Shown one piece after another: positions 27,299 to 36,589 of a stretch of 56,376 bases of DNA. Numbering within the stretch: the first letter of the stretch is position 1; each line of letters starts with the position of its first letter. The DNA comes from Pseudogemmobacter humi. Its GTDB lineage: Bacteria; Pseudomonadota; Alphaproteobacteria; Rhodobacterales; Rhodobacteraceae. The notes under the pieces were generated by a model. That model had not been told where the DNA came from, did not search any database, and was given only the letters and a program-made list of their open reading frames with translations. The stretch covers positions 1 through 56,376 of the forward strand of contig NZ_UXAW01000032.1 in assembly GCF_900609055.1 (NCBI RefSeq). Direction: 5' to 3'. Both the position numbers and the translations under genes were made by a program.

Positions 27299-28192
27299 TC
27301 AGCCCGCGCCGCGCAGCCCCGGCGCCCCGGCGAGGAACCCGTCCGCGAACCGCGCCCCCGGCATCCGCGCGCGCAGTTGCGCCAGCGCGCCGGGGGCGGG
27401 CATGCCTTCGGTCAGATGGTGGTAAACATCGACCACGCCAGCAAAATCCCCGGCCTGGGGCGAGAGCCGCAGCGAGACGACGCCCGCCTGCACCAGTTCC
27501 GCGATCTGCCCGGCCACCGTGGTATGGGCGTGGCCCATGGTCTGCACCCCGTTCACGGTCAGGAAGTCGTGCCCGTCCAGCGTCTGCACCTCGCGCCCGT
27601 CCGGGTCCTCGCCGCAGACGAAGAGGCAGGAGTCCTTGGCCCGGTCGTGCAGCCGCGCGTGATAGCAGCGCCCCGAGATCGCCAGCGGCGCGCGGCCATG
27701 GCCCCAGACCTCGATGGCGACGCCCGCCGCCGCGCCCGCCCGCGCCAGCACTTCGACCGAGGCCAGCGGCAGTTCCGGCGGCAGGCAGATCCGGGTCGCG
27801 CCCTTGCGGGCCAGCCATTCCAGCGTGCCCTCGTTATAGACGTTCACCGTGGGGCCGACCTGGAAAGCCGCGCCCTCGGGCAGGTGTTTCAGCGCGCCGA
27901 GGTCGGCGATTTCGACCGGGAGTCCGGCGCCGAACAGTTCTTCGGTCTGCCTGCGCTCGCGTTTGAGCGTGATCAGCGCCAGCGTCGACAGCGCGACCTC
28001 TTTTCCCGCCGCCAGCAGAGTTTCAATCGCGCCGGGGATCTCCTGCTGCCAGAACGGCAGGCGTTTCGAGCAGACCCATTCGCCGATCACCACCCGCCGC
28101 GCGGGCGTGGTGGCCATACGGCGGTAGAAATCGCTCACCGTTTCGGCGGTCCAGAAGAAGGCGATCGGGCCGATGGTCAGGTCCATCATCAT
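27299..28192 (-). CDS. ubiV: U32 peptidase-family protein UbiV (oxygen-independent ubiquinone synthesis)
   Basis: The protein has 297 residues from the first of three successive ATG codons (28192, overlapping the ubiU stop). Four conserved cysteines for a [4Fe-4S] cluster are visible: GEWVCSKR, GRCYHARLHD and KDSCLFVCGED. UbiV with UbiU hydroxylates the quinone ring without O2, using prephenate as oxygen donor in E. coli. Placement beside nos fits ubiquinone supply during denitrification. A longer open frame upstream only shadows ubiU. Confidence 0.93.
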   Translation of the reverse strand: MMMDLTIGPIAFFWTAETVSDFYRRMATTPARRVVIGEWVCSKRLPFWQQEIPGAIETLLAAGKEVALSTLALITLKRERRQTEELFGAGLPVEIADLGALKHLPEGAAFQVGPTVNVYNEGTLEWLARKGATRICLPPELPLASVEVLARAGAAAGVAIEVWGHGRAPLAISGRCYHARLHDRAKDSCLFVCGEDPDGREVQTLDGHDFLTVNGVQTMGHAHTTVAGQIAELVQAGVVSLRLSPQAGDFAGVVDVYHHLTEGMPAPGALAQLRARMPGARFADGFLAGAPGLRGAG

Positions 28193-29187
28193 CTCCAGGT
28201 CTTGGCATAGGCGCCGGTGGTCGCCGCCTGGCCTTCGGTGAGTTTGGCAAGCAGGCCCGCAGGCATCGGCGCGCCCTGTTCCGCCGCCTCGACCGCGGCG
28301 CGGAAGGCGCGCACCACCTGGGCGACATAGGCGCGGGACCGCTGCCGCCCCTCGATCTTCAGCGCCGTAACCCCCGCCTTTTGCAGCTTCGGGATCAGTT
28401 CGGTGGCATCCAGGCTGACCGGATCCTCGAAGATATGCCCGGTCTGGGCCGGGCCGGTCCGGGTGGCGGGCGCGGTGAAACAGCCCTTGCACAGCGTGGG
28501 GTAGGGCACCGGCGCGCCCTTCGGGGTGCGGTGGATCAGATAGCCGCCAAGCCGCGCCTCGTTGTTGCCCGCCACTTCCTCATAGGCAACATGGCTGGCC
28601 GGAGAGCAGACGCCGTTCATGTTCGGCGAGAGCCCCGTGGCCCAGGACGAAAGCGAACAGCGCCCCTCGGCCATCACGCAGAGCCCGCCGAAGACGAAAA
28701 CCTCGGTCTCGATGTCGATCTCGCGGTTGATCGCGGTGATTTCCTCGACCGTCAGCACCCGGGGCAGCACCACGCGGCGGATGCCGAAGGCCTCGGCGTA
28801 AAGGTTGATCGCATCGGGGTTGGCGGCGGCGGCCTGGACCGAGAGATGCAGGCGCAGATCGGGGTGCGCCTCGGCTGCGTGCGCGATCAGGCCCGGATCG
28901 GCCAGGATCACCGCATGGGCGCCGGCCTGATGGGCGTCAGCCACGGCGCGGTGCCACAGCGCCTGCCCGCCCGCGCGCGGGAAGGTGTTGATCGCGACCA
29001 GCACCCGCGCGCCCCTGGCCCTGGCATAGGCCACGCCCTCGGCCAGTTCCTCGCGCGAGAAGTTCAGGCCGGGGAAGTTCCGCGCATTGGTCTCGTCGGC
29101 GAAGCCGCAATAGACGGTATGGGCGCCCGCATCCACGGCGGCGCGCAAAGCGGCGGGGGTGCCCGCGGGGCAGACCAGTTCCATCAT
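28189..29187 (-). CDS. ubiU: U32 peptidase-family protein UbiU (oxygen-independent ubiquinone synthesis)
   Basis: The 332-residue protein opens with ELVCPAGTPAALRAAVDAGA. The four cluster cysteines are in FGGLCVMAEGRC, NMNGVCSP and YPTLCKGC, and the U32 signature is in the same region. It forms a heterodimer with UbiV, and both are essential for ubiquinone made without oxygen. Its start overlaps the ubiT stop and its stop overlaps the ubiV start, so the three genes are one translational unit. Confidence 0.95.
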   Translation of the reverse strand: MMELVCPAGTPAALRAAVDAGAHTVYCGFADETNARNFPGLNFSREELAEGVAYARARGARVLVAINTFPRAGGQALWHRAVADAHQAGAHAVILADPGLIAHAAEAHPDLRLHLSVQAAAANPDAINLYAEAFGIRRVVLPRVLTVEEITAINREIDIETEVFVFGGLCVMAEGRCSLSSWATGLSPNMNGVCSPASHVAYEEVAGNNEARLGGYLIHRTPKGAPVPYPTLCKGCFTAPATRTGPAQTGHIFEDPVSLDATELIPKLQKAGVTALKIEGRQRSRAYVAQVVRAFRAAVEAAEQGAPMPAGLLAKLTEGQAATTGAYAKTWR

Positions 29188-29714
29188 GCCAGGGGCTCCT
29201 CTCGGGAAAGCGCATAGCCGCTGCGCTGCGCCGCCAGATGCGAGGCGCGCCGCAGCCAGCGGTCGAACGGGGGCCGCGCCAGCGCCGCCAGTTCGCCGGT
29301 CAGGTCCAGCTCGGCATCGTCCAGCGCGTTGCGCAAAGCCAGCACCGCAGACGTGTCGCCGGAAATCTCCAGCTCGCCCGAGAAGAACAAAGCGTCGCCG
29401 TCCTCGGTGCCGTGCAGCATGGCAAGAAACGCCGCCATCCGCCCCCGGATCGCCGCGTCATGCGGCGGCGGGGCGCGGCGGGGCAAAGCGGTGATCCGCC
29501 GCGCCTCGGGCTCCATCAGCAGCAGAACCGGCCCGTCCTGCACGTCGATCAGAAAGCGCGCCGCCTGATACGGCCCGAGCCGCGACAGGATCGCGGGCTG
29601 GCGCGTGGCGATGCGGCGCAAAAGCCGCGTCAGCGCCAGCCCGAGCGCGGGGGCGGCGAGCGGCGGCAAAGGCAGGCGGGAGAACAGGCGGGGCAGGGGG
29701 CGCGGCAGGGTCAT
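29184..29714 (-). CDS. ubiT: SCP2-domain protein UbiT (oxygen-independent ubiquinone synthesis)
   Basis: The protein has 176 residues from the ATG at 29714; the frame opens at 29762, but that would overlap the FNR-type box. An SCP2 sterol-binding domain occupies about residues 40-140 (LIDVQDGPVLLLMEPEARR, LFFSGELEISGDTSAVLALRNALDD). UbiT binds the hydrophobic quinone precursor and is required together with UbiUV in anaerobic cells. It is the first gene of ubiTUV and is divergent from the ubiD-like gene. Confidence 0.9.
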   Translation of the reverse strand: MTLPRPLPRLFSRLPLPPLAAPALGLALTRLLRRIATRQPAILSRLGPYQAARFLIDVQDGPVLLLMEPEARRITALPRRAPPPHDAAIRGRMAAFLAMLHGTEDGDALFFSGELEISGDTSAVLALRNALDDAELDLTGELAALARPPFDRWLRRASHLAAQRSGYALSREEPLA

Positions 29715-29748
29715 GCGACAATGCTGCCATGGAAAAACCCGGCCGTGC

Positions 29749-29762
29749 TTGATCCCGGTCAA
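29749..29762. promoter_or_regulatory. FNR/NNR-type box between ubiT and the ubiD-like gene
   Basis: TTGATCCCGGTCAA matches TTGAT-N4-ATCAA at nine of ten defined positions. It lies in the 104-bp gap between divergent starts and could serve both. With its centre at -41.5, the rightward promoter would start near 29797, with CAGATT near -10; the ubiD start at 29819 then gets a leader with GGAG. This box is the reason for choosing that start. Confidence 0.7.
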
Positions 29763-29818
29763 GCGCGGCCGTGAAATCCGCTGTCAGATTGCGCCGCATG
29801 AAGCCGACGGAGCCGACG

Positions 29819-31282
29819 ATGCGCAGCCTGCCCGCCTTTCCCGATCTGCGGGCCTTTCTGGCCTGGGCCGAGGCAAGGGGCGATCTGGCGCGGGTGGATG
29901 CGTCGGTCTCGCTGCGCCATGAGATGACGGCGCTGCAACTGGCGGCCCTGCGGGCGGGCGGGCCGGTGCTGCGGTTCGATGCTCATGATGGGCCGAAGAT
30001 GCCGGTGGTGACGAACCTTTTCGCCACGCGCGAAAGGGTTGCTGCGGGCCTGGGGCTGACGCCCGACCAGATCCCGGGTTTCGGCGCCTTCCTCGCGTCC
30101 TTGCGCAGCCCGCCGCCGCCCGAGGGGATGCGCGACGCGCTGTCGCGCTGGCCGATGCTGCGCGCGGCGCTGGCGGCGCGGCCCCGGGTGCTGCGCCATG
30201 CGCCGGTCCAGGAGGCGGACCTGCCCGACCTGAGCGCGCTGCCGGTGCAGACCCCCTGGCCCGGGGACGGCGGGCCGCTGATCACCTGGCCGGTGGTGAT
30301 CACCCGGCCGCATGGGGCCGGGGAACTCTCGCGCTACAACCTCGGCGTCTACCGCGCCCAGGTGCTGGCGCCCGACCGGCTGATCCTGCGCTGGCTGGCG
30401 CATCGCGGCGGCGCGGCGCATCACCGCTCGTGGGAGCGGGCGGGCGAGCCGATGCCGGTCGCCATCGCGCTCGGCGCCGATCCGGCGACGCTGCTCGCGG
30501 CGGCTCTGCCCCTGCCGGAAAACGTGTCGGAGCTGGGGTTTTCCGGGGTCTTGCGCGGTGCGCGGACCGATCTGGTCGCCGCGCGCTCGGTGCCGCTGAT
30601 GGTGCCCGCCCGGGCGGAAATCATCGTCGAAGGCTGGGTCCATCCCGGCGAGACCGCGCCCGAAGGCCCGTTCGGCGACCATACCGGCTATTACAACGCG
30701 GTGGAGCCTTTCCCGGTGCTGCGCGTAAGCCGCATCACCTGCCGCCGCGACCCGCTTTATCTGACCACGGTGACGGGCCGCCCGCCCGACGAGCCCTCGG
30801 TGATCGGCGAGGTGTTCAACGATCTGGCGCTGCCGGTGATCCGGGCGCAGATCCCCGAGGTGCTGGACCTCTGGCTGCCGCCCGCGGCCTGCTCTTACCG
30901 GATGGCGGTGGTGAAGATCGACAAGCGTTACCCCGGCCAGGCGCGCCGCGTGATGATGGCGCTGTGGGGGATGCTGCCGCAGTTCTCTTATACCAAGATG
31001 ATCGTGGTGGTGGACGGCGATCTCGACATCCGCAACTGGGACGACATCGCCTGGGCGCTGGCCACCCGGATGGACCCCGGGCGCGATGTGATGCTGATCG
31101 GGCGCACGCCGATGGATTACCTCGACTTCGCCTCGCCGCTGGAGGGGCTGGCGGGGAAGATCGGGCTCGACGCCACCACCAAGATCGGCGCCGAGACCGC
31201 ACGGGAATGGGGCCGCGAGATGCGGCCCGACCCCGCGCATGAGGCCCGCGCGGCGGAACTGCTGGCGGGGATATTGCCATGA
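29819..31282 (+). CDS. ubiD: UbiD-family prenylated-FMN-dependent decarboxylase
   Basis: About 487 residues from the ATG at 29819, which has GGAG upstream; ATGs at 29771 and 29798 lie too close to the FNR-type box. UbiD motifs are present: RYNLGVYR (cofactor/metal site), EGPFGDHTGYY and a conserved acidic region ending with the PMDYLDFASP and GLDATTKIGAET segments. It would decarboxylate 3-octaprenyl-4-hydroxybenzoate or a similar precursor. It is followed by a ubiX-like gene in coupled overlap, giving an enzyme with its own cofactor supply. It could be a second, anaerobic-specific copy; housekeeping copies are not in view. Confidence 0.87.
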   Translation: MRSLPAFPDLRAFLAWAEARGDLARVDASVSLRHEMTALQLAALRAGGPVLRFDAHDGPKMPVVTNLFATRERVAAGLGLTPDQIPGFGAFLASLRSPPPPEGMRDALSRWPMLRAALAARPRVLRHAPVQEADLPDLSALPVQTPWPGDGGPLITWPVVITRPHGAGELSRYNLGVYRAQVLAPDRLILRWLAHRGGAAHHRSWERAGEPMPVAIALGADPATLLAAALPLPENVSELGFSGVLRGARTDLVAARSVPLMVPARAEIIVEGWVHPGETAPEGPFGDHTGYYNAVEPFPVLRVSRITCRRDPLYLTTVTGRPPDEPSVIGEVFNDLALPVIRAQIPEVLDLWLPPAACSYRMAVVKIDKRYPGQARRVMMALWGMLPQFSYTKMIVVVDGDLDIRNWDDIAWALATRMDPGRDVMLIGRTPMDYLDFASPLEGLAGKIGLDATTKIGAETAREWGREMRPDPAHEARAAELLAGILP

Positions 31283-31857
31283 GGGTGGTTCTGGGCGTCT
31301 CGGGTGCTTCGGGCGCGGCTTTGGCGCTGGATTGCGCCGCAGTTCTGAACCGCCTCGGGGCCGAGGTCGATCTGGTGCTCTCGGTGATGGCCGGGCGCAC
31401 GCTGGCCGAAGAGATCGGTCCCGGGGCCGAGGCCGCGCTTTGCGCGCTGGCCACGCGGGTGCATCCGATCGGCGATCTCGGCGCGGCCATCGCCTCGGGG
31501 TCGTGCCCTGTCGCCGGGATGATCGTCGCGCCCTGTTCGATGCGCAGCCTCGCGGCCATCGCCCATGGGCTGGACGACAACCTGCTGACCCGGGCCGCCG
31601 GGGTGCAGCTGAAGGAACGCCGCCCGCTGGTGCTTCTGGCGCGAGAGGCGCCGCTGACGCTGGCGCATCTGAAGAACATGCAGGCGGTCACCGTGATGGG
31701 CGCGGCGATCCTGCCGCCGGTTCCGGCCTTCTACCTGCGGCCACAAAGCCTGGCCGAAGTCACCGCCCAGATCGCGGCCCGCGCCGTCGATCTTCTGCAT
31801 CTGGCCCCGCCGCAGGCGCGGGCCTGGACCCCCGACCCCCACGGAGACCCCAAATGA
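31279..31857 (+). CDS. ubiX: flavin prenyltransferase UbiX
   Basis: The 192-residue flavoprotein has the N-terminal VVLGVSGASGAALALD loop, the APCSMRSLAAIAHG motif that binds phosphate and dimethylallyl groups, and the REAPLTLAHLKNM segment. It makes prenylated FMN for UbiD. The gene starts inside the ubiD stop codon (ATGA) and ends inside the start of the RIC gene, so three proteins are translated in series. Confidence 0.93.
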   Translation: MRVVLGVSGASGAALALDCAAVLNRLGAEVDLVLSVMAGRTLAEEIGPGAEAALCALATRVHPIGDLGAAIASGSCPVAGMIVAPCSMRSLAAIAHGLDDNLLTRAAGVQLKERRPLVLLAREAPLTLAHLKNMQAVTVMGAAILPPVPAFYLRPQSLAEVTAQIAARAVDLLHLAPPQARAWTPDPHGDPK

Positions 31858-32519
31858 CCGACCCTCTTCTCTCTCCCGAAACCGCGGTGCGCGACATCGC
31901 CGCGAAACTTCCCGGCGCCGCCGGGATCTTCCGCGACGCCGACATCAGCTTTTGCTGCGGCGGCGGGCTGAGCCTGCGCGAGGCCGCGGCCCAGGCCGGG
32001 CTGGAGCTGGCCGCGCTGACCGGCAGGCTTCAGGCGCTGATCGACCGCGCCGCCGAGGACGCGCCGCAGGATACCCAGGGCCTGATCGGCCATATCATGG
32101 AGCGCTATCACGCCACCCACCGCGAGGAGCTGAACTTCCTGGTCCAGCTCGCCAATCGGGTCGAGATGGTCCACGGCGATCACGACGAGGCGCCGCTTGG
32201 GCTGACCGAGGCCCTGATCGCGCTGCGCGACGATCTCGATGCGCATATGTCGAAAGAGGAAAGCGTGCTGTTCCCCGCGATCCTGAGCGGCGCGGGTGCC
32301 CTGCTGGCCGAGCCGCTGCGGGTGATGAACGAGGAACATACCGGCACCACCGATCTGTTGCGCCGGATCGAGCATGTCACCCATGGCCTTGCGCTGCCGG
32401 TGGGTGCCTGCGGCTCCTGGACCGCGCTTTATACCGGGTTGCGCAAGCTGTGCGACGATGTGGTCGCCCATATCCATCTGGAGGAGACCATCCTCTTCCC
32501 CCGCGCGCTGGCCGCCTGA
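31854..32519 (+). CDS. RIC-type di-iron protein for repair of iron centres (ScdA/YtfE/DnrN)
   Basis: The protein has 221 residues from the ATG at 31854. Residues 1-60 are the ScdA_N domain with the FCCGGG motif; a hemerythrin-like bundle follows with His/Glu ligands in MERYHATHREE, MVHGDHDE, HMSKEESVLFP, NEEHTGTT and HIHLEETILFP. Such proteins repair Fe-S clusters after nitric oxide or oxidative stress. Linkage to nos and anaerobic quinone genes fits a role during denitrification, when NO is made. The frame is open upstream only as a shadow of ubiX. Confidence 0.92.
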   Translation: MTDPLLSPETAVRDIAAKLPGAAGIFRDADISFCCGGGLSLREAAAQAGLELAALTGRLQALIDRAAEDAPQDTQGLIGHIMERYHATHREELNFLVQLANRVEMVHGDHDEAPLGLTEALIALRDDLDAHMSKEESVLFPAILSGAGALLAEPLRVMNEEHTGTTDLLRRIEHVTHGLALPVGACGSWTALYTGLRKLCDDVVAHIHLEETILFPRALAA

Positions 32520-32522
32520 GGC

Positions 32523-32542
32523 CGCAGGCCTTCGGGCCTGCG
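32523..32542 (+). terminator. GC-rich hairpin with a UUCG loop after the RIC gene
   Basis: CGCAGGCC and GGCCTGCG flank TTCG, giving an 8-bp perfect stem with an extra-stable UUCG tetraloop only three bases after the RIC stop codon. No T tract follows. A terminator or mRNA 3-prime stabiliser is likely. Confidence 0.65.
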
Positions 32543-32928
32543 ATTACGGCCGGCAAGGGTTGCGTCTCGGGCGGCTCACCCGCTGCCCGGGCCTCCGCCG
32601 CAGCGCCTTCGTCGCGCGGGGTGCAGATCTGCGTGCATCCCGCGCCCGCTCTGCTCCCATTGTGCCCTGGCCGCGGGCGCAGACATCCTCAGAGCGGATG
32701 CGGTCGTCCTCACCCAGACAGGTTCCCGCGTGAGCGGCACCCGTTTTGCCAGACCGCAATAAACAGGCTCAGACGATTAACGGCTGGGCGAAAATAAGAA
32801 GGACCCGCTGCCGCAGCGGGGCGCGGGCCGCCCGGCGCCCCCTTCCAAACCACGCGCGGCATCTTGGCTTGGCTGGCGGGAAGCTCTAGGCAGATGACCA
32901 TGTATTAAGATGGCCCGGGAGGGGTGAG
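32543..32928. other. 386-bp intergenic region before ugd
   Basis: No gene is supported. A hairpin CCCGCTG-CCG-CAGCGGG lies at 32804-32820, and an AT-rich patch TATTAA at 32903 could be a -10 element for ugd, but no matching -35 was seen. Open frames here lack any recognisable protein. Confidence 0.45.
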
Positions 32929-34095
32929 ATGAAGATCGCTGTCGCAGGCCTGGGATACGTCGGTCTCTCGAACGCCATTCTGCTGGCGCAGAACCACTCC
33001 GTGATGGCGGTGGACGTTTCCGGGCCCCGGGTTGCCATGGTGAACGCGCGCCGCGCGCCCATTGTCGACGCCGATATCGAGGATTTCCTCGCGCATCGCG
33101 ATCTCGACCTGACCGCGACGACAGACGCCGATGCGGCCTTTGCGGAGGCGGAATTCGTCATCGTCGCCACCCCGACCAATTACGATCCGGTCAACAATTA
33201 CTTCGACACCTCCAGCGTCGAGGCGGTGATCGACCGGGTGCTCGCGGTCAACCCGGCGGCGGTGGTGGTCATCAAATCGACGATCCCGGTCGGCTATGTC
33301 GAAAGGATCCGGGCGGAGAAGGGCACCGATAACGTGCTCTTCAGCCCGGAATTCCTGCGCGAGGGCCGCGCGCTTCACGACAACCTGCATCCCTCGCGCA
33401 TCATCGTGGGGGAACGGTCGGAACGCGCCGAACGCTTCGCCGCGCTGCTGCTGGAAGGGGCGGTCGACAAGGATGTCGCCCTCCTGTTCACCGACCCCTC
33501 CGAGGCCGAGGCGATCAAGCTGTTCGCGAACACCTTCCTTGCGCTGCGGGTGGCGTTCTTCAACGAGCTCGACAGCTATGCCCTGTCGCGCGACATGGAC
33601 AGCCGCCAGATCATCGAAGGGGTCTGTCTCGATCCGCGCATCGGCGCGCATTACAATAACCCGTCCTTCGGCTACGGCGGTTACTGCCTGCCCAAGGACA
33701 CCAAGCAGCTTTTGGCCAATTACGCCGATGTGCCGCAGAACCTGATCGCGGCGGTGGTCGAGGCCAACCGCACCCGCAAGGATTACCTTGCCGACCGGAT
33801 CATCGCCCTGCGTCCGCGCCTCGTCGGCGTCTACCGGCTGGTGATGAAGGCGGGGTCGGACAATTTCCGCCAAAGCTCGATCCAGGGCATCATGAAGCGG
33901 ATCAAGGCGAAAGGGATCGAGGTCATCGTCTACGAGCCCGCGCTGGAAGAGGATGCCTTCTTCGGCTCGCGGGTGGTGCGCGACCTGGCGGAGTTCAAGG
34001 CCGAGGCCGAGGTGATCATCGCGAACCGCCGCACCGCAGACCTGGACGATGTGGCAGAGAAGATCTTCACCCGCGACCTGTTCGGCGCAGATTGA
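32929..34095 (+). CDS. ugd: UDP-glucose 6-dehydrogenase
   Basis: The 388-residue protein is typical of the short bacterial Ugd class. The N-terminal NAD motif [10 protein letters not shown] is at residues 8-17, substrate residues are in [14 protein letters not shown], and the active-site cysteine is in [13 protein letters not shown]. It oxidises UDP-glucose twice to UDP-glucuronate. It is followed after 19 bp by a phosphohexomutase gene, an arrangement that suits capsule or exopolysaccharide precursor supply, though no glycosyltransferase is in view. The ribosome binding site is GAGGGGTGAG. Confidence 0.95.
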   Translation: MKIAVAGLGYVGLSNAILLAQNHSVMAVDVSGPRVAMVNARRAPIVDADIEDFLAHRDLDLTATTDADAAFAEAEFVIVATPTNYDPVNNYFDTSSVEAVIDRVLAVNPAAVVVIKSTIPVGYVERIRAEKGTDNVLFSPEFLREGRALHDNLHPSRIIVGERSERAERFAALLLEGAVDKDVALLFTDPSEAEAIKLFANTFLALRVAFFNELDSYALSRDMDSRQIIEGVCLDPRIGAHYNNPSFGYGGYCLPKDTKQLLANYADVPQNLIAAVVEANRTRKDYLADRIIALRPRLVGVYRLVMKAGSDNFRQSSIQGIMKRIKAKGIEVIVYEPALEEDAFFGSRVVRDLAEFKAEAEVIIANRRTADLDDVAEKIFTRDLFGAD

Positions 34096-34114
34096 GCAGA
34101 TTGAGGAGACGGGC

Positions 34115-35488
34115 ATGGCACCGAAATTCGGCACGAGCGGCCTGCGCGGTCTGGTCACGGAGCTGACGCCCGCGCTGATCGCGGATCATATCCGCGCCTT
34201 CGCCGCCGCCTGCGAGACGGGGGCGGGGCTGTTCGTCGGCCGGGACCTGCGGCCATCGTCGCCGCGGATCGCGGGCGATGTGATCCTTGCGGCGCGGGAT
34301 CTGGGGCTTGAGGTCACGGATTGCGGCGCGCTGCCCACGCCCGCGCTGGCGCTTGCCGCGCGCACGGCGGGGGCTGCGGCGGTGATGATCACCGGCAGCC
34401 ATATCCCCGCGGACCGCAACGGGCTGAAATTCTACACACCCCGGGGCGAGATCGGCAAAGCCGACGAGGCGGCGATCCTTGCGGCGCTTGGCCGTCCGGC
34501 AGCGGGCCGGGCCGGAGGGCTGCGGCAGGACATGACCGCGGGCGCGGATTTCGTCGCCCGCTATGTCACCGCCTGCGGGGCGCAGGCCCTCGCCGGGCGG
34601 CGGATCGGCGTCTGGTCCCATTCCGCCGTGGGCCGCGACATGCTGTCCGAGATCCTGCGCGGGCTTGGGGCCGAAGTGCCGGAATTCGGGCGCTCGGAGA
34701 CTTTCATTCCGGTCGATACCGAAGCGGTCGATCCGGCCAGCGCGGCGCAGATCGCGGCTTGGGTGCGTGAGGCGGGGCTGGACGCCCTCGTCTCGACCGA
34801 CGGCGATTCCGACCGGCCCCTGCTGGCGGATGAGGCGGGGCGGATCGTGCCCGGCGACATCCTCGGCCAGATCACCGCGCAGGTGCTGGGGGCGGAAACC
34901 GTGGTCACGCCGGTCTCGTCGAACAGCGGCGTGATGCAGAAGGGCTTCGCCCGGGTGATCCGCACGAAGATCGGCTCGCCCTTCGTGATCGGGGCGATGG
35001 AACAGGCCGGAGGCCGTGTCACCGGCTATGAGGCGAACGGCGGTTTCCTGCTGGGGTTCGACGCCGAAGGCCCCGCCGGGCCGATCACCGCGCTGCCGAC
35101 GCGCGACTGCATCCTGCCGCTCGTTATGGTGCTGATCGCGGCGCAGGGCGGCCCGGTCTCGGCCCGCGTCGCCGCCGAGCCGCCGGTCGTCACCCTGGCC
35201 GACCGCTTGCAGGAGATCGCGCCCGAAGTCTCGCAGCCTTTCCTTGCCAGCCTCACCGGGGACCAGGACGCCCGCGCCGCTTTCCTGTCCCGGCTCGGCC
35301 AGACGGAAGCGGGCACCGACCTGACCGACGGTCTGCGGATCATGCTGGCGGGCGGCGGCGTGCTGCATCTGCGCCCCTCGGGCAATGCGCCCGAGTTCCG
35401 GCTCTACGTCGAAGCGGGCGACGAGACCAGGGCGAGACGGCTGATGAAAGACGGGCTCGCCACCCTGCGCGCGGCGCTTTCGGCCTGA
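34115..35488 (+). CDS. phosphohexomutase (phosphomannomutase/phosphoglucomutase family)
   Basis: The protein has 457 residues from the ATG at 34115, preceded by GAGGAG. The phosphoserine loop is TGSHIPADRNG at about residues 90-100, the Mg site is DGDSDRP, the sugar-specificity loop is GYEANGGF and the C-terminal phosphate site is RPSGNAPEFR. It interconverts hexose 1- and 6-phosphates. Which hexose it prefers is not clear: GYEANGGF is the type found in PMM/PGM or GlcN mutases. With Ugd it would feed UDP-glucuronate or GDP-mannose. Confidence 0.85.
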   Translation: MAPKFGTSGLRGLVTELTPALIADHIRAFAAACETGAGLFVGRDLRPSSPRIAGDVILAARDLGLEVTDCGALPTPALALAARTAGAAAVMITGSHIPADRNGLKFYTPRGEIGKADEAAILAALGRPAAGRAGGLRQDMTAGADFVARYVTACGAQALAGRRIGVWSHSAVGRDMLSEILRGLGAEVPEFGRSETFIPVDTEAVDPASAAQIAAWVREAGLDALVSTDGDSDRPLLADEAGRIVPGDILGQITAQVLGAETVVTPVSSNSGVMQKGFARVIRTKIGSPFVIGAMEQAGGRVTGYEANGGFLLGFDAEGPAGPITALPTRDCILPLVMVLIAAQGGPVSARVAAEPPVVTLADRLQEIAPEVSQPFLASLTGDQDARAAFLSRLGQTEAGTDLTDGLRIMLAGGGVLHLRPSGNAPEFRLYVEAGDETRARRLMKDGLATLRAALSA

Positions 35489-35680
35489 CCGCGGGCGCAG
35501 GGCAGAGACAGGGTTCCGCGGAAAAATCCCGCCCCGGAACAACATTCCCGCCGTTCCCGCGGTTGTGGACTTTGCGCCCGGATTTCGCCCCTGCCCCGGC
35601 TTCGCCACTTCGTTGCCTTTGCTTTACCCATCTGCTGTGGCATCACAAACGGGAACTGGTTCTTTCCGGCATGGCAGGCA

Positions 35681-36589
35681 ATGACTTCCAGAACGACGCT
35701 GACCCATCTTCAACGGCTTGAGGCCGAAAGCATCCACATCCTGCGCGAGGTGGTCGCCAGCGCCGAAAAGCCGGTGATGCTTTACTCGGTGGGCAAGGAT
35801 TCCGCGGTGATGCTGCATCTGGCGAAAAAGGCCTTCTGGCCCGCGCCGCCGCCGTTCCCGCTGCTGCATGTCGATACGACCTGGAAATTCCGCGCCATGT
35901 ATGACCTGCGCGATAAGGCCGCCCAGGCCGCCGGGATGGATCTGCTCGTCTACCACAACCCCGAGGCGCTGGAAAAAGGCATCAACCCCTTCGACCACGG
36001 CAGCCTGCACACCGATATGTGGAAGACCGACGGTCTGAAACAGGCGCTCGACAAATACAAATTTGACGTGGCTTTCGGCGGCGCCCGGCGCGACGAGGAG
36101 AAATCCCGCGCCAAGGAGCGGATCTTCTCGTTCCGCTCGGCCAACCACCGCTGGGATCCGAAGAACCAGCGCCCCGAATTGTGGAAGCTTTACAACACCC
36201 GCAAGGCCCCGGGCGAGACCATCCGCGCCTTCCCGATCTCGAACTGGACCGAGCTGGACATCTGGCAATACATCCACCTGGAAGGGATCGAGATCGTGCC
36301 GCTGTATTTCAGCGCGCCGCGCCCGGTGGTGGAGCGGGGCGGGCTGATCCTGATGGTCGATGACGACCGCTTCCGGCTGAACCCCGGCGAGGTGCCGGTG
36401 ATGAAATCGGTGCGCTTCCGCACGCTTGGCTGCTACCCGCTGACCGGCGCGGTCGAGAGCGAGGCAAAGACCCTGCCCGAGGTGATCCAGGAAATGCTGC
36501 TGACCACCACATCCGAACGCCAGGGCCGGGCGATCGACCACGATCAGGCCGCCTCGATGGAGAAGAAAAAGCAGGAGGGGTATTTCTGA
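35681..36589 (+). CDS. cysD: sulfate adenylyltransferase subunit 2 (CysD)
   Basis: The 302-residue protein has the PP-loop [13 protein letters not shown] at about residues 36-48, the VDTTWKFR and [16 protein letters not shown] motifs and the GCYPLTGA segment, all typical of CysD. With CysN it makes adenosine phosphosulfate from ATP and sulfate. The stop and the next start overlap (TGATG), coupling it to the CysN-CysC fusion. Confidence 0.96.
   Translation: MTSRTTLTHLQRLEAESIHILREVVASAEKPVMLYSVGKDSAVMLHLAKKAFWPAPPPFPLLHVDTTWKFRAMYDLRDKAAQAAGMDLLVYHNPEALEKGINPFDHGSLHTDMWKTDGLKQALDKYKFDVAFGGARRDEEKSRAKERIFSFRSANHRWDPKNQRPELWKLYNTRKAPGETIRAFPISNWTELDIWQYIHLEGIEIVPLYFSAPRPVVERGGLILMVDDDRFRLNPGEVPVMKSVRFRTLGCYPLTGAVESEAKTLPEVIQEMLLTTTSERQGRAIDHDQAASMEKKKQEGYF

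Noticed and set aside
27299-29187. Annotation of the two U32 proteins as collagenase-like peptidases
   Set aside because: Both have the four-cysteine cluster pattern of UbiU/UbiV and lie beside an SCP2-domain ubiT gene.
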